Shown here: positions 55,577-64,000 of the stretch, in pieces
Numbering within the stretch: position 1 is the stretch's first letter
Layout: each line of letters opens with the position of its first letter
DNA from: Oscillospiraceae bacterium
GTDB taxonomy: Bacteria > Bacillota > Clostridia > Oscillospirales > Ruminococcaceae
DNA: 64,000 nucleotides
Direction: 5' to 3'
Assembly (NCBI GenBank): GCA_018110825.1
Contig: JAGBCL010000014.1
Location: 62,001 to 126,000 of the forward strand
The notes under the pieces: generated by a model
What the model saw: the letters and a program-made list of their open reading frames with translations, nothing else
The model's database searches: none
What the model was told of the DNA's origin: nothing
Position numbers and translations under genes: made by a program

Positions 55577-56653
55577 TTACATTTCTTCCTGTTCGGATAA
55601 TTTTGCAGCCTGATCAGCAGTAGCAAGTGCATCCACAATCTCATCAATATTACCATTTAAAATATATTCAAGGCGATAAAGAGTAAGACCAATTCTATGG
55701 TCTGTAACACGGCTTTCAGGAAAATTATATGTTCTGATGCGCTCAGAACGATTACCTGTTCCTACCTGAGATTTTCTTTCAGAAGCGATCTTATCATTCT
55801 GCTCCTGCTGTAAAGCCTCATAAAGGCGTGAACGAAGGATTTTCATAGCTTTATCCTTATTTTTATGCTGACTTCTTTCATCCTGGCACTCTACAACAAC
55901 CCCTGTCGGCAGGTGTGTAATTCTTACAGCAGATTCAGTTTTATTGATATGCTGACCGCCTGCACCTGATGCTCTGAACACGTCAATCTTCAAGTCAGTA
56001 GGTGAAATTTCAAGCTCAACCTCGTCAGCTTCAACAAGAACTGCAACCGTTACTGTTGAAGTATGGATACGTCCTTGTGACTCTGTTTCAGGAACACGCT
56101 GAACACGATGTACACCGCTTTCGTATTTAAGACGTGAATATGCTCCCTCACCTTCTACGCTGAAACTGATTTCCTTAAATCCACCCAGTTCAGTTTCATT
56201 GGCATTAAGGATTTCAATTTTCCAGCGACGTGACTCAGCATACATAGAATACATACGATAAAGTGAATTTGCAAAAAGTGAAGCTTCTTCTCCTCCTGCA
56301 CCACCACGAATTTCAATAATAACATTTTTGTCATCGTTAGGATCTTTGGGAAGAAGCAATATTTTTAATTCTTCACCAAGAACTTCAATCTGTTCACGAC
56401 TTTCATCAAATTCAAGCTGTGCAAGCTCCTTCATTTCCTTGTCAAGTCCACCTTCATCAAGAAGTTCTTTTGCGTCGTCCATCGTCTTTTTACAATTACA
56501 GTATTCACGGTATTTCTCAACAATCGGAGTAAGATTTTTATACTCCTTCATCAATGAAGTATACAGCTTATTATCGCTTATTACTGCCATATCGGTAAGA
56601 TTTTCACTGATTTCATTATATTTCTGCTCTGTAAGCTTTAATTTTTCAAACAT
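55577..56653 (-). CDS. prfA: peptide chain release factor 1
   Basis: 358 aa. Reads UAA/UAG. Catalytic GGQ in [17 protein letters not shown], and the [19 protein letters not shown] block that marks class I factors; codon-recognition domain in the middle. Normal length. AAGGAG 8 nt before the ATG. First or second gene of a unit with the DUF951 gene 40 bp upstream; prfA next to sua5 is a conserved Firmicutes order. Confidence 0.96.
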   Translation of the reverse strand: MFEKLKLTEQKYNEISENLTDMAVISDNKLYTSLMKEYKNLTPIVEKYREYCNCKKTMDDAKELLDEGGLDKEMKELAQLEFDESREQIEVLGEELKILLLPKDPNDDKNVIIEIRGGAGGEEASLFANSLYRMYSMYAESRRWKIEILNANETELGGFKEISFSVEGEGAYSRLKYESGVHRVQRVPETESQGRIHTSTVTVAVLVEADEVELEISPTDLKIDVFRASGAGGQHINKTESAVRITHLPTGVVVECQDERSQHKNKDKAMKILRSRLYEALQQEQNDKIASERKSQVGTGNRSERIRTYNFPESRVTDHRIGLTLYRLEYILNGNIDEIVDALATADQAAKLSEQEEM

Positions 56654-56693
56654 TGTAACAGCTCCTTAATAATATTTTATAAAAAGTTGTCCG

Positions 56694-56888
56694 CTACAAT
56701 TCTTTATCATCGGAGCGTTCCACAGTTTTTATATTTTTTTCAATTTTACTTCTCGGAACCATGAATTCGTGTCCGCAGCCTTCACATCGAAGCTTAAAAT
56801 CCATGCCTGAACGTAAAACAAACATACGCTGACTTCCGCATGGATGTTTCTTTTTCATAACAAGTATATCCTTATTACGAATATCCAT
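56694..56888 (-). CDS. DUF951 family small zinc-ribbon-like protein
   Basis: 64 aa. Matches the DUF951 pattern DIxxxDIxxMKKxHPCGSxxxxVxRxGxDxxLxCxGCGHxxMVPR. Three cysteines (PCG, RCEGCGH) and histidines suggest a metal site. Function unknown; it is usually beside translation or replication genes such as prfA. GAAAGGAG precedes the ATG. Confidence 0.9.
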   Translation of the reverse strand: MDIRNKDILVMKKKHPCGSQRMFVLRSGMDFKLRCEGCGHEFMVPRSKIEKNIKTVERSDDKEL

Positions 56889-56924
56889 AAAACGCTCCTT
56901 TCATAAATTATCGAAATTAAAAAT

Positions 56925-56954
56925 ATTATAACATATTTTATATCGTAAAGGCAA
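56925..56954 (-). promoter_or_regulatory. promoter of DUF951-prfA unit
   Basis: Minus strand TTGCCT, 18-bp spacer, TATAAT. About 30 nt upstream of the ribosome-binding site. The -35 is only partly consensus. Confidence 0.45.
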
Positions 56955-57058
56955 TTATTTTCTGCAATATTTATGCAACTTTAAAACAAAATAGATTAAA
57001 AGCACAGAAAATACGCAATAAAAAAAGCGTTTTGCACAAACACAGAGGAGGTTAAGTT

Positions 57059-57379
57059 ATGAAAATTACCGCACACTTTAATTCACCTGACGATGCTGAT
57101 TTTGCTGCAGGTGCATTAAAAAAGCTGTTATCCCCACATACAAAAATTGAAACTGAAAATTTGCAAAACTTTTTTACTGATACAGACATAAACATTTTTC
57201 CTGTCTTTAATCTAACAAGTATAACTCCAACCTATTCAGTTCCAGTACGCACTAACAGAAATAAAGATAATATTTCAAATAAAGAGTGCATTTTAAAAAT
57301 TATTTGTCGTAGTGAAGAAGCTGCTGATGCCTCCCGCATTATTATAGGATATGGCGGACGCAATATTACAAAAATTTAG
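57059..57379 (+). CDS. small hypothetical alpha/beta protein
   Basis: 106 aa. Pattern of beta-alpha-beta halves: ITAHFNSPDDADFAAGALKKLL at the start and CILKIICRSEEAADASRIII followed by GYGGRNI at the end, with a variable Thr/Asn-rich middle. This repeats the arrangement of ferredoxin-like stress proteins (for example YflT/DUF1269), but I cannot name the family. Strong ribosome-binding site GAGGAGG. It precedes the S1-domain gene by 77 bp on the same strand. Confidence 0.65.
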   Translation: MKITAHFNSPDDADFAAGALKKLLSPHTKIETENLQNFFTDTDINIFPVFNLTSITPTYSVPVRTNRNKDNISNKECILKIICRSEEAADASRIIIGYGGRNITKI

Positions 57380-57456
57380 AATAACATGCCTGACCCGTGC
57401 ATAAGATTGAAAAGCGGATACAATTCAAAATTCAATCAAAACTCGGGAGGTACAAA

Positions 57457-58383
57457 ATGAGAAATTACTATCCGGAAGGCGAAATTTTTCTTACGCCTGA
57501 CAATCAAAGCAGCATTAAAACTATTTTCTCTCTTCAGGAAGCTATGCTTCAGGAAAAGATTCTTGAAGCACGTGTTTCCTCATGCGACAATGACCACAAT
57601 CTTCATATTGACCTGCCTTGCGCAAAAGGAATTATTTACCGTGAAGAAGGTGCAATGGGAATTGCTGACGGAACAACAAAGGATATTGCACTTATCACCA
57701 AGGTTAACAAGCCTGTTTGTTTTGTTGTTACCGAAATAATTAAGGATGAAAAAGGAAATTACACTGCCATACTTTCAAGAAGAAAAGTACAGGAAAGATG
57801 TATGAATAAATTCATCAATCATCTTTCTGCAGGTGATGTTATACCTGCAAAAGTTACACATCTTGAACAGTTCGGTGCATTCGTGGACATCGGATGCGGA
57901 ATTCCGTCACTAATTCCCATTGACGCAATTTCTATCTCACGCATTTCTCATCCGTCAGACCGTTTTCAACCCGGGCAGAATATTTATGTTATAATCAAAG
58001 ATGTATGCGGAGGACGTGTATGGCTTTCACATAAGGAATTGCTTGGAACATGGGAGGAAAACGCTTCAAAGTTTCACTATGGTGAAACCGTTTCGGGAAT
58101 AATCCGAAGCGTTGAAGATTACGGTATTTTTGTAGAGCTTGCACCAAATCTTGCGGGACTTGCCGAACCTAAAGAGGGTGTTGCTGTTGGTCAGCACGCA
58201 AGCGTATACATAAAAGCTCTCATTCCCGAAAAAATGAAAGTGAAGCTGATTATTGTCGATGTTTTCAGCGGAACACACATTCATCGTGCACCTGAATATT
58301 TCATAACCGAGGGGCATATTTCGCATTGGAGATATTCATCGGATTCATCTCATAAAGTGATTGAAAGCAGATTCGGGGATTGA
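57457..58383 (+). CDS. S1 RNA-binding domain protein (RpsA-like)
   Basis: 308 aa. Three OB-type repeats: a divergent first (about 35-115), a clear S1 domain (about 122-195, GDVIPAKVTHLEQFGAFVDIG) and a second clear one (about 205-275, GETVSGIIRSVEDYGIFVELA). No LytB/ispH fusion as in some clostridia. Likely binds mRNA or ribosomes; shorter than real ribosomal protein S1. Start ATG 57457 with GGGAGG upstream; 20 residues of open frame before it have no support. Confidence 0.85.
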   Translation: MRNYYPEGEIFLTPDNQSSIKTIFSLQEAMLQEKILEARVSSCDNDHNLHIDLPCAKGIIYREEGAMGIADGTTKDIALITKVNKPVCFVVTEIIKDEKGNYTAILSRRKVQERCMNKFINHLSAGDVIPAKVTHLEQFGAFVDIGCGIPSLIPIDAISISRISHPSDRFQPGQNIYVIIKDVCGGRVWLSHKELLGTWEENASKFHYGETVSGIIRSVEDYGIFVELAPNLAGLAEPKEGVAVGQHASVYIKALIPEKMKVKLIIVDVFSGTHIHRAPEYFITEGHISHWRYSSDSSHKVIESRFGD

Positions 58384-58385
58384 TT

Positions 58386-58423
58386 AAAAATGCCGTTGTA
58401 CTTCAGATTACAACGGCATTTTT
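58386..58423. terminator. bidirectional terminator between S1 gene and lipoprotein gene
   Basis: AAAAATGCCGTTGTA and complement, 15-bp perfect stem, loop CTTCAGAT, two bases after the S1 gene's stop codon and two bases before the leftward lipoprotein stop codon. Confidence 0.9.
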
Positions 58424-58425
58424 TA

Positions 58426-58785
58426 TTATGATTTCTCATTTTCAGTTCTGTCAGCTGGTTCATGCAGGAAAATCGCATACACCGTATTTATCTGCAAAGG
58501 ATAGCTTTCCGCTATTGTACCGTCGTAGAAAACATCTACGATATCGCCGACACTGTACTCTGACTTACCGTCCTCGTACTGAATATCAAGGCTTACCCAG
58601 CATTGCACGTCCTGCTCATAGCCCTGCAAATCATGACAGGTGATGAGCATTGCACTGTTAGTTATTTCTTCAACTGTACCGAGCATGCTTGGTTTATTGC
58701 TGATGATGTAATTCAAATCTCTGCGGCAACCTGCAAACAGAATAAGGCATATTACTGATATTATTATTGCTGTTAATTTTTTCAT
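58426..58785 (-). CDS. small lipoprotein, OB-like (YobA-type)
   Basis: 119 aa. Signal peptide with lipobox LFAGC (Cys about 20). The mature part is beta-rich (MLGTVEEITNSAMLIT, YSVGDIVDVFYDG), like DUF3221/YobA OB-fold lipoproteins; the assignment is tentative. Ends with polar ADRTENEKS. It begins 14 bp after rarA and is probably co-transcribed with it. Confidence 0.7.
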   Translation of the reverse strand: MKKLTAIIISVICLILFAGCRRDLNYIISNKPSMLGTVEEITNSAMLITCHDLQGYEQDVQCWVSLDIQYEDGKSEYSVGDIVDVFYDGTIAESYPLQINTVYAIFLHEPADRTENEKS

Positions 58786-58799
58786 TCAGACACCTCATT

Positions 58800-60062
58800 T
58801 TATCGCTTTATTTTCTCCCAATACTGCTTAGCTATCTGTTCAGTCTTATTATCACCGAATTCATAGTAAACCTTATCCTTAATTGGGTCAGGCAGATACT
58901 GCTGTTTAACATAATGATTAGGATAATCGTGGGGATAGAGATAGTGCTGTCCCACAATCTTTGCACCCTCGCCGTCGAAATGCTTATTCTGCAAGTGACG
59001 TGGGAAATCGCCGCATTCAATATTTTGAACATCAGCAAGTGCTGAATTTATCGCCTGATATGCGGAATTGGATTTTGGTGCCGTTGCAAGAAGAATTACC
59101 GCATTTGCAAGGGGTATCCGTGCTTCGGGGAGTCCTAGCTGCATTGCACTGTCAACGCAGGCTTTTACGATTGGAATTGCCTGCGGATATGCAAGACCCA
59201 CGTCCTCGGCGGCTATAACAAGTAGGCGGCGTGACAAGGAAATTATGTCCCCTGCTTCGATAAGGCGTGCGGCGTAGTGTATTGCGGCATTTTCGTCTGA
59301 GCCACGGATTGATTTTTGGAGTGCTGACAAAATATCGTAATGGGAGTCGCCGTCACGGTCGTAACGCATATTACTGCGCTGGGTAAGTGCTTCGGCGGTT
59401 TCCATTTTTATTACGATTTCGCCGTCCGTGCTTGCAGCTGAAAGGACACAAAGTTCAGCTGTGTTGATGGACTTGCGTACATCTCCCCCACAACCTCTTG
59501 CAATATGCTCGACTACACCCTTTGCAACCTTGACTTTTACACCAAGCTCGTCCGCAACAATTCGGAAGGCACGGCTGATTGCAGGTGCAAGTTCTTCGGC
59601 TGTAATCGGTTTGAACTCAAAAACTGTTGAACGGCTGATAATTGCGTTGTAGACGTAAAAATACGGATTTTCGGTTGTTGAAGCGATAAGGGTAATCTGT
59701 CCGTTTTCTATATATTCAAGCAGGGACTGCTGTTGTTTCTTGTTCAGGTACTGGATTTCGTCCAGATAGAGCAGGACGCCGTTCATTCCGTCGATTGTGT
59801 TTGTATCGGCGATAACGTCCTTGATATCGGAAATTGAAGCTGATGTGCCGTTGAGCTTGTGGAGCTTCATATTTGTATTTTCGGCGATAATTCGGGCAAC
59901 GGTGGTTTTTCCGATACCTGAACTGCCGTAGAAAATCATATTTGGAATTTTTCCGCTTTCGATTATGCGGCGGAGTGGCTTGCCTTCGCCAAGTATATGA
60001 GACTGACCTACTACATCGTCAAGCGTTTTAGGGCGTATTCTGTCGGCAAGTGGGGCTGACAT
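58800..60062 (-). CDS. rarA: replication-associated recombination protein RarA (MgsA)
   Basis: 420 aa AAA+ ATPase of the clamp-loader group. Starts PLADRIRPKTLDDVVGQSHIL; Walker A GSSGIGKTT, Walker B LLYLDEIQYLN, sensor region STTENPYF, and C-terminal tetramerisation part with PHDYPNHYVKQQYLPD. Acts at stalled replication forks. AAGGAAG before the ATG. Confidence 0.95.
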   Translation of the reverse strand: MSAPLADRIRPKTLDDVVGQSHILGEGKPLRRIIESGKIPNMIFYGSSGIGKTTVARIIAENTNMKLHKLNGTSASISDIKDVIADTNTIDGMNGVLLYLDEIQYLNKKQQQSLLEYIENGQITLIASTTENPYFYVYNAIISRSTVFEFKPITAEELAPAISRAFRIVADELGVKVKVAKGVVEHIARGCGGDVRKSINTAELCVLSAASTDGEIVIKMETAEALTQRSNMRYDRDGDSHYDILSALQKSIRGSDENAAIHYAARLIEAGDIISLSRRLLVIAAEDVGLAYPQAIPIVKACVDSAMQLGLPEARIPLANAVILLATAPKSNSAYQAINSALADVQNIECGDFPRHLQNKHFDGEGAKIVGQHYLYPHDYPNHYVKQQYLPDPIKDKVYYEFGDNKTEQIAKQYWEKIKR

Positions 60063-60083
60063 AAATTCACTTCCTTACAATAT

Positions 60084-60126
60084 AAAAGCGGTGCAAAACG
60101 GCACATATGCCATCTACACCGCTTTT
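60084..60126 (-). terminator. terminator after glyA
   Basis: Outer stem AAAAGCGGTG with CACCGCTTTT (10 bp), inner stem GGCA/TGCC, T-rich end on the minus strand; 17 bp after the glyA stop codon. Confidence 0.85.
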
Positions 60127-60143
60127 AGTGTTTAGTTATTCAA

Positions 60144-61400
60144 TTACTCATAAAGAGGATACTTTGCACAGATTTCATTTACGCCTGCACGGATTTCATC
60201 AGCCTTGTTTTCAAAGTCTGTTGCGCAGAGGTAGATATATTCTGCAATCTTGTCCATTTCTTCAACGCCGAGACCTCTTGTTGTAACAGCAGGTGTACCA
60301 ATTCTGATACCGCTTGTTACGATAGGCTTTTCAGGGTCGTTGTGGATAGCGTTCTTGTTAACTGTGATATAAACCTCATCAAGACGGTGTTCAAGTTCCT
60401 TACCTGTGATATTGAAAGGACGGAGATCAACAAGCATAAGGTGGTTATCTGTACCGCCTGATACGAGGTTGAAGCCTCTCTTAAGGAGACCTTCAGCGAG
60501 TGCCTTAGCGTTCTCAACAACCTTCTTGCCGTATTCCTTGAACTCAGGCTTGAGAGCTTCACCGAAGCAAACTGCCTTACCTGCGATTGTGTGCATAAGA
60601 GGGCCGCCCTGTGTACCCGGGAAGATAGCGGAGTTAATCTTCTTTGCGAGTTCTTCGCTGTTTGTGAGGATGAGACCGCCTCTTGGGCCACGGAGAGTCT
60701 TGTGAGTTGTTGTAGTTACGATATCAGCATATGGCACTGGGGACTGGTGCTGACCTGCAGCAACGAGACCTGCGATGTGAGCCATATCTACCATAAAGTA
60801 AGCACCTACAGACTTAGCAATCTGAGAAAGTCTTTCGAAATCAATTGCTCTTGGATATGCACTTGCACCTGCAACGATAAGCTTTGGCTTGTTTTCTTCA
60901 GCAAGCTTCTGAACTGTATCGTAGTTAATCATTTCTGTTTCATCGTCAAGACCGTAAGAAACGAAGTTGAAGTACTTACCGGAAAGGTTTACTGGTGAAC
61001 CGTGTGTAAGGTGTCCGCCATCAGCAAGGCTCATACCAAGAACCGTATCACCAGGCTGGAGAAGTGCAAAATAAACAGCTGTGTTAGCCTGTGCACCTGA
61101 GTGAGCCTGAACGTTTGCAAAGTTTGCACCGAAAAGCTTCTTAGCACGCTCGATAGCAATATTTTCAACGATATCAACGCACTCGCAGCCGCCGTAGTAA
61201 CGCTTAGAAGGATAACCTTCTGCATACTTATTTGTGAGAACAGAACCCATAGCAGCCATTACTGCAGGAGAAACGAGGTTTTCACTTGCGATAAGTTCGA
61301 GGTTACGGCGCTGTCTTGCAAGCTCCTTCTTCATACCCTCGCCTACTTCAGGGTCAACTTCGGCAACGTAGCCGATTGTATCAATAATATCATTATACAT
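60144..61400 (-). CDS. glyA: serine hydroxymethyltransferase
   Basis: 418 aa. PLP enzyme interconverting serine and glycine with tetrahydrofolate. Seen: [42 protein letters not shown], and the PLP lysine in [21 protein letters not shown] upstream of the ATG. No riboswitch or attenuator is seen in the 131 bp to the upstream NUDIX gene. Confidence 0.97.
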   Translation of the reverse strand: MYNDIIDTIGYVAEVDPEVGEGMKKELARQRRNLELIASENLVSPAVMAAMGSVLTNKYAEGYPSKRYYGGCECVDIVENIAIERAKKLFGANFANVQAHSGAQANTAVYFALLQPGDTVLGMSLADGGHLTHGSPVNLSGKYFNFVSYGLDDETEMINYDTVQKLAEENKPKLIVAGASAYPRAIDFERLSQIAKSVGAYFMVDMAHIAGLVAAGQHQSPVPYADIVTTTTHKTLRGPRGGLILTNSEELAKKINSAIFPGTQGGPLMHTIAGKAVCFGEALKPEFKEYGKKVVENAKALAEGLLKRGFNLVSGGTDNHLMLVDLRPFNITGKELEHRLDEVYITVNKNAIHNDPEKPIVTSGIRIGTPAVTTRGLGVEEMDKIAEYIYLCATDFENKADEIRAGVNEICAKYPLYE

Positions 61401-61531
61401 TGGCGATTACTCCTTTACAAAAAATATTAATATAATTATACAACATCTTGGTTACAATTTCAACTATATTTGAAAATATTGTTCAAAAAAGCAATAAATA
61501 TTGTAGGTTTTTAACGGAAATGGATAAATAA

Positions 61532-61987
61532 TTATTTCAGAACGTGCTTCCAATCGCCGTTTTCCTTATAATAACGGAATTCACTCAGGTTATCATCAAT
61601 AAAGACCTTCATCAAATCGTTCATATAATTAGCAAGCTTCATTTGGGACAACTCATTCAGGTCAACCCAATAAACCTCGCCTTCCTCGGAAGATTTCAAC
61701 TCACCAGTAAACTTATTTGTTTTATACAGCAAAACCATATATCGTGAACCGTCATTCTGTATCCAATCCTTTATGCCGCAAAGCTGAGGTGCAGAAATTG
61801 TAAGACCTGTTTCCTCGAAAACTTCACGGATTACAGCATCGGTAAAGGGCTCCCATTTTTCGACGTGACCGCCTGGGAATGTTATTCCGCTCCAGCTTTC
61901 GTCATCTACTTTGTTCTGTATCAAAACTTTATCTCGGTCGTACACCATACACATATTTGTTAATTTGACAATTTCTGTTCGTGACAT
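61532..61987 (-). CDS. NUDIX hydrolase, MutT/YtkD type
   Basis: 151 aa. NUDIX box GGHVEKWE...REVFEETGL complete, preceded by the beta strand SGITFPGG. Resembles 8-oxo-dGTP diphosphatases; substrate not proven. Start ATG 61985-61987 with GAGGAG upstream; the 20-residue extension upstream has no ribosome-binding site. The gap of 131 bp to glyA holds no clear element. Confidence 0.87.
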   Translation of the reverse strand: MSRTEIVKLTNMCMVYDRDKVLIQNKVDDESWSGITFPGGHVEKWEPFTDAVIREVFEETGLTISAPQLCGIKDWIQNDGSRYMVLLYKTNKFTGELKSSEEGEVYWVDLNELSQMKLANYMNDLMKVFIDDNLSEFRYYKENGDWKHVLK

Positions 61988-62047
61988 AAAATTACTCCTC
62001 AAATATAATGCTTCAATTATATCATCGCATAAAAATATTGTCAACAA

Positions 62048-62079
62048 AAGTCACTTCCGACAATAACCGAAAGTGACTT
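62048..62079 (-). terminator. terminator after glnA
   Basis: Minus strand AAGTCACTT and AAGTGACTT form a 9-bp stem followed by TTGTT; 16 bp after the glutamine synthetase stop codon. Confidence 0.75.
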
Positions 62080-62095
62080 AAAAAAACATATTGAA

Positions 62096-64000
62096 TTAAA
62101 CCTTGAAAAGCAAATCTGCATAAGTCGGGAACGGCCACATCTTGTCGGGTGTGATTGTTTCCAGCTCGTCAACTACTGCACGAAGCTCCTGCATTGCTGC
62201 AAAAACAACGTCACGGTAATATCTTGCGGTAGGCTCACCCTCTGCGCAGTTCTTGACTTCGAGAAGCTTATCATCAAGCACATCTGTTGCTTCGAGAATG
62301 CTGTTTGTAAGGCTTGAAGCCTTGGAAGCAAGTTTTTTTTCAGCTGCACAGTTTATGCCGACCTGTTCCTTTGCGACCATTGCTTCGGCAAGCATTTTGG
62401 TGAACTCGATACCAGCTGGAATAATCTGCTTTCTTGCCATATCGACCATTGTGAGTGCTTCGATATTGATAATCTTGGAATAGTTTTCAAGGAGAATATC
62501 CTGTCTTGACTGGATTTCTGTTCTTGTAAGAACCTTGAATTCCTCAAAAATTTCAACGTTCTTGTCATCAGTATAGTGAGGAATTGCATCAACGGTGGAA
62601 ACAAGGTTAGGAAGTCCCCTTCTTGCTGCTTCTTCAACCCAGGCATCATCGTAGCCATTGCCATTGAAGATAATCTGCTTATTTTCCTTGATTGTTTCGA
62701 TAAGAAGTTTATTGAGATCCTTCTTGAAGTGCTTTGAACCTTCAAGCTTATCAGCAAATTCCTTGAGGACGTGCGCAACGCTTGTATTGATAATCATATT
62801 TGTACAAGCGATTGAGTCAGCTGAACCGAGTGCACGGAATTCAAACTTATTACCTGTAAAGGCAAACGGAGAGGTTCTGTTTCTGTCGGTTGTGTCCTTA
62901 GGGAAATTTGGAAGTGCTTCAACGCCGATTACGAATTCCTGATCCTGATTTTCATCAATCATCTTGCCTGTTTCAAGGGCATCGAGGATTGTCTGTAATT
63001 CGTCACCGAGGAAGATAGAAACGATTGCGGGAGGTGCTTCGTTTGCACCAAGACGGTGGTCGTTGCCTGCGGAAGCTGCGGAAAGACGAAGCAAATCAGC
63101 ATAGTTATTTACAGCCTTGATTACTGCAACAAGGAATGTAAGGAACTGGATATTATCCTTTGGATTTGCACCTGGGTCAAGAAGGTTTTGTCCATCATTT
63201 GTAGACATAGCCCAGTTATTGTGCTTACCTGAGCCATTTACACCTGCAAATGGCTTTTCATGGAGAAGGCAAACAAGGTTATGCTTGAGAGCTGTTTTCT
63301 TCATTATTTCCATTGTGAGTGCGTTCTGGTCAGCGGCAACATTTGAAGTTGTATAGATAGGTGCCATTTCGTGCTGTGCAGGAGCAACCTCGTTATGCTT
63401 TGTTGTGGAAGGAATACCAAGCTTCCAGAGTTCTTCGTCCAGGTCCTTCATATATGCAGAAACACGTTCCTTGATGTTACCGAAATAGTGGTCTTCAAGC
63501 TCCTGTCCCTTAGGTGCTTTTGCACCGAAAAGAGTTCTTCCAGCAAACATAAGGTCTTTACGCTGGTCATAGAGGGACTTGTCGATAAGGAAGTATTCCT
63601 GTTCAGCACCTACTGTTGTTGTAACACGGGTTGCAGTTGTATTACCAAAAAGGCGGAGCACACGGAGTGCCTGATCGGAAATTACATCCATTGAGCGAAG
63701 AAGCGGTGTTTTCTTATCAAGAATTTCACCAGTATAAGAGCAGAATGCTGTTGGTATGTAGAGTGAACCATCCTTTACAAATGCAGGAGAAGTAGGGTCC
63801 CAGGCTGTGTATCCACGTGCTTCAAAGGTTGCACGGAGTCCGCCAGATGGGAAAGAGGAAGCGTCAGGCTCGCCCTTGATAAGTTCTTTACCTGAGAACT
63901 CCATAATAATTTTACCGTCTTTTGTTGGTGAAATAAAGGAGTCGTGCTTTTCAGCCGTTACACCTGTCATCGGGTGAAACCAATGAGTATAGTGAGTTGC
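62096..64000 (-). CDS. type III glutamine synthetase (GlnN), cut by window end
   Basis: 634 codons visible; the N-terminus lies beyond the window (the frame is open from [13 protein letters not shown] at the edge). [18 protein letters not shown] is the GSIII signature; [16 protein letters not shown] and the C-terminal [10 protein letters not shown] are also typical. Large (about 700 aa) hexameric/dodecameric enzyme assimilating ammonia, frequent in gut Firmicutes and Bacteroidetes. The missing part should be about 70 residues. Confidence 0.95.
   Translation of the reverse strand, partial: ATHYTHWFHPMTGVTAEKHDSFISPTKDGKIIMEFSGKELIKGEPDASSFPSGGLRATFEARGYTAWDPTSPAFVKDGSLYIPTAFCSYTGEILDKKTPLLRSMDVISDQALRVLRLFGNTTATRVTTTVGAEQEYFLIDKSLYDQRKDLMFAGRTLFGAKAPKGQELEDHYFGNIKERVSAYMKDLDEELWKLGIPSTTKHNEVAPAQHEMAPIYTTSNVAADQNALTMEIMKKTALKHNLVCLLHEKPFAGVNGSGKHNNWAMSTNDGQNLLDPGANPKDNIQFLTFLVAVIKAVNNYADLLRLSAASAGNDHRLGANEAPPAIVSIFLGDELQTILDALETGKMIDENQDQEFVIGVEALPNFPKDTTDRNRTSPFAFTGNKFEFRALGSADSIACTNMIINTSVAHVLKEFADKLEGSKHFKKDLNKLLIETIKENKQIIFNGNGYDDAWVEEAARRGLPNLVSTVDAIPHYTDDKNVEIFEEFKVLTRTEIQSRQDILLENYSKIINIEALTMVDMARKQIIPAGIEFTKMLAEAMVAKEQVGINCAAEKKLASKASSLTNSILEATDVLDDKLLEVKNCAEGEPTARYYRDVVFAAMQELRAVVDELETITPDKMWPFPTYADLLFKV

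Noticed and set aside
55450-55656. Possible small protein between prfA and sua5
   Set aside because: Most of it overlaps prfA out of frame and no start with a ribosome-binding site lies in the unique part; kept only as an alternative in the sua5 leader finding.

Overview
The window is AT-rich, densely packed chromosomal DNA from a spore-forming, low-GC Firmicute. Gene content and protein style (sigE/sigG with spoIIGA, split transketolase, DUF5685 and DUF951 proteins, type III glutamine synthetase, citramalate-type isoleucine synthesis, MutS/MutL without MutH) point to an anaerobic clostridial lineage, most likely gut Oscillospirales/Ruminococcaceae. I saw no rRNA, tRNA, insertion sequence, prophage or CRISPR array. 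Almost everything is core genome, so most of the unusual signal lies in degenerate active sites, RNA leaders and a few poorly understood operons.

Left part (1-13.7 kb): the 5' part of pgi, a DacF-like protein that has lost its catalytic serine, tyrA, then a leftward four-gene operon (DUF5685 protein, J-like protein without HPD and with a Cys-rich tail, membrane protein, lipoprotein). Rightward follows a branched-chain amino-acid block: an isoleucine-type T-box leader, ilvB and cimA, then leuC-leuD-leuB behind their own promoter. A LysR gene lies on the opposite strand between the two parts. With no leuA here and an AUC specifier, this looks like the threonine-independent (citramalate) route to isoleucine.

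Middle left (13.8-24.9 kb): an ABC-F ATPase, a PadR/HAAS/DUF4097/PspC envelope operon, ligA with two acetyltransferases, split transketolase, a HAD phosphatase and an RluD-type pseudouridine synthase.

Middle (24.8-40.5 kb): one long leftward run with very short gaps: a membrane protein, miaB, ylbF, mutS, mutL, miaA, hfq, a HlyD-like adaptor, yggS, sepF, ylmH, divIVA, ileS, lspA, rluD. It joins tRNA modification, mismatch repair, RNA chaperoning and the division cluster.

Middle right (40.6-46.3 kb): rightward dnaD and a DnaC/DnaI-type helicase loader, cheV, and the sporulation operon spoIIGA-sigE-sigG. A forespore-type promoter sits inside a hairpin that covers the sigG ribosome-binding site.

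Right (46.3-64 kb): a potABCD polyamine importer with a translationally coupled acetyltransferase, an orphan immunity-like protein, an M18 aminopeptidase, a lytic transglycosylase, coaE, sua5, prfA, a DUF951 protein, a small alpha/beta protein with an S1-domain protein, a lipoprotein, rarA, glyA, a NUDIX hydrolase and a type III glutamine synthetase cut by the window end.
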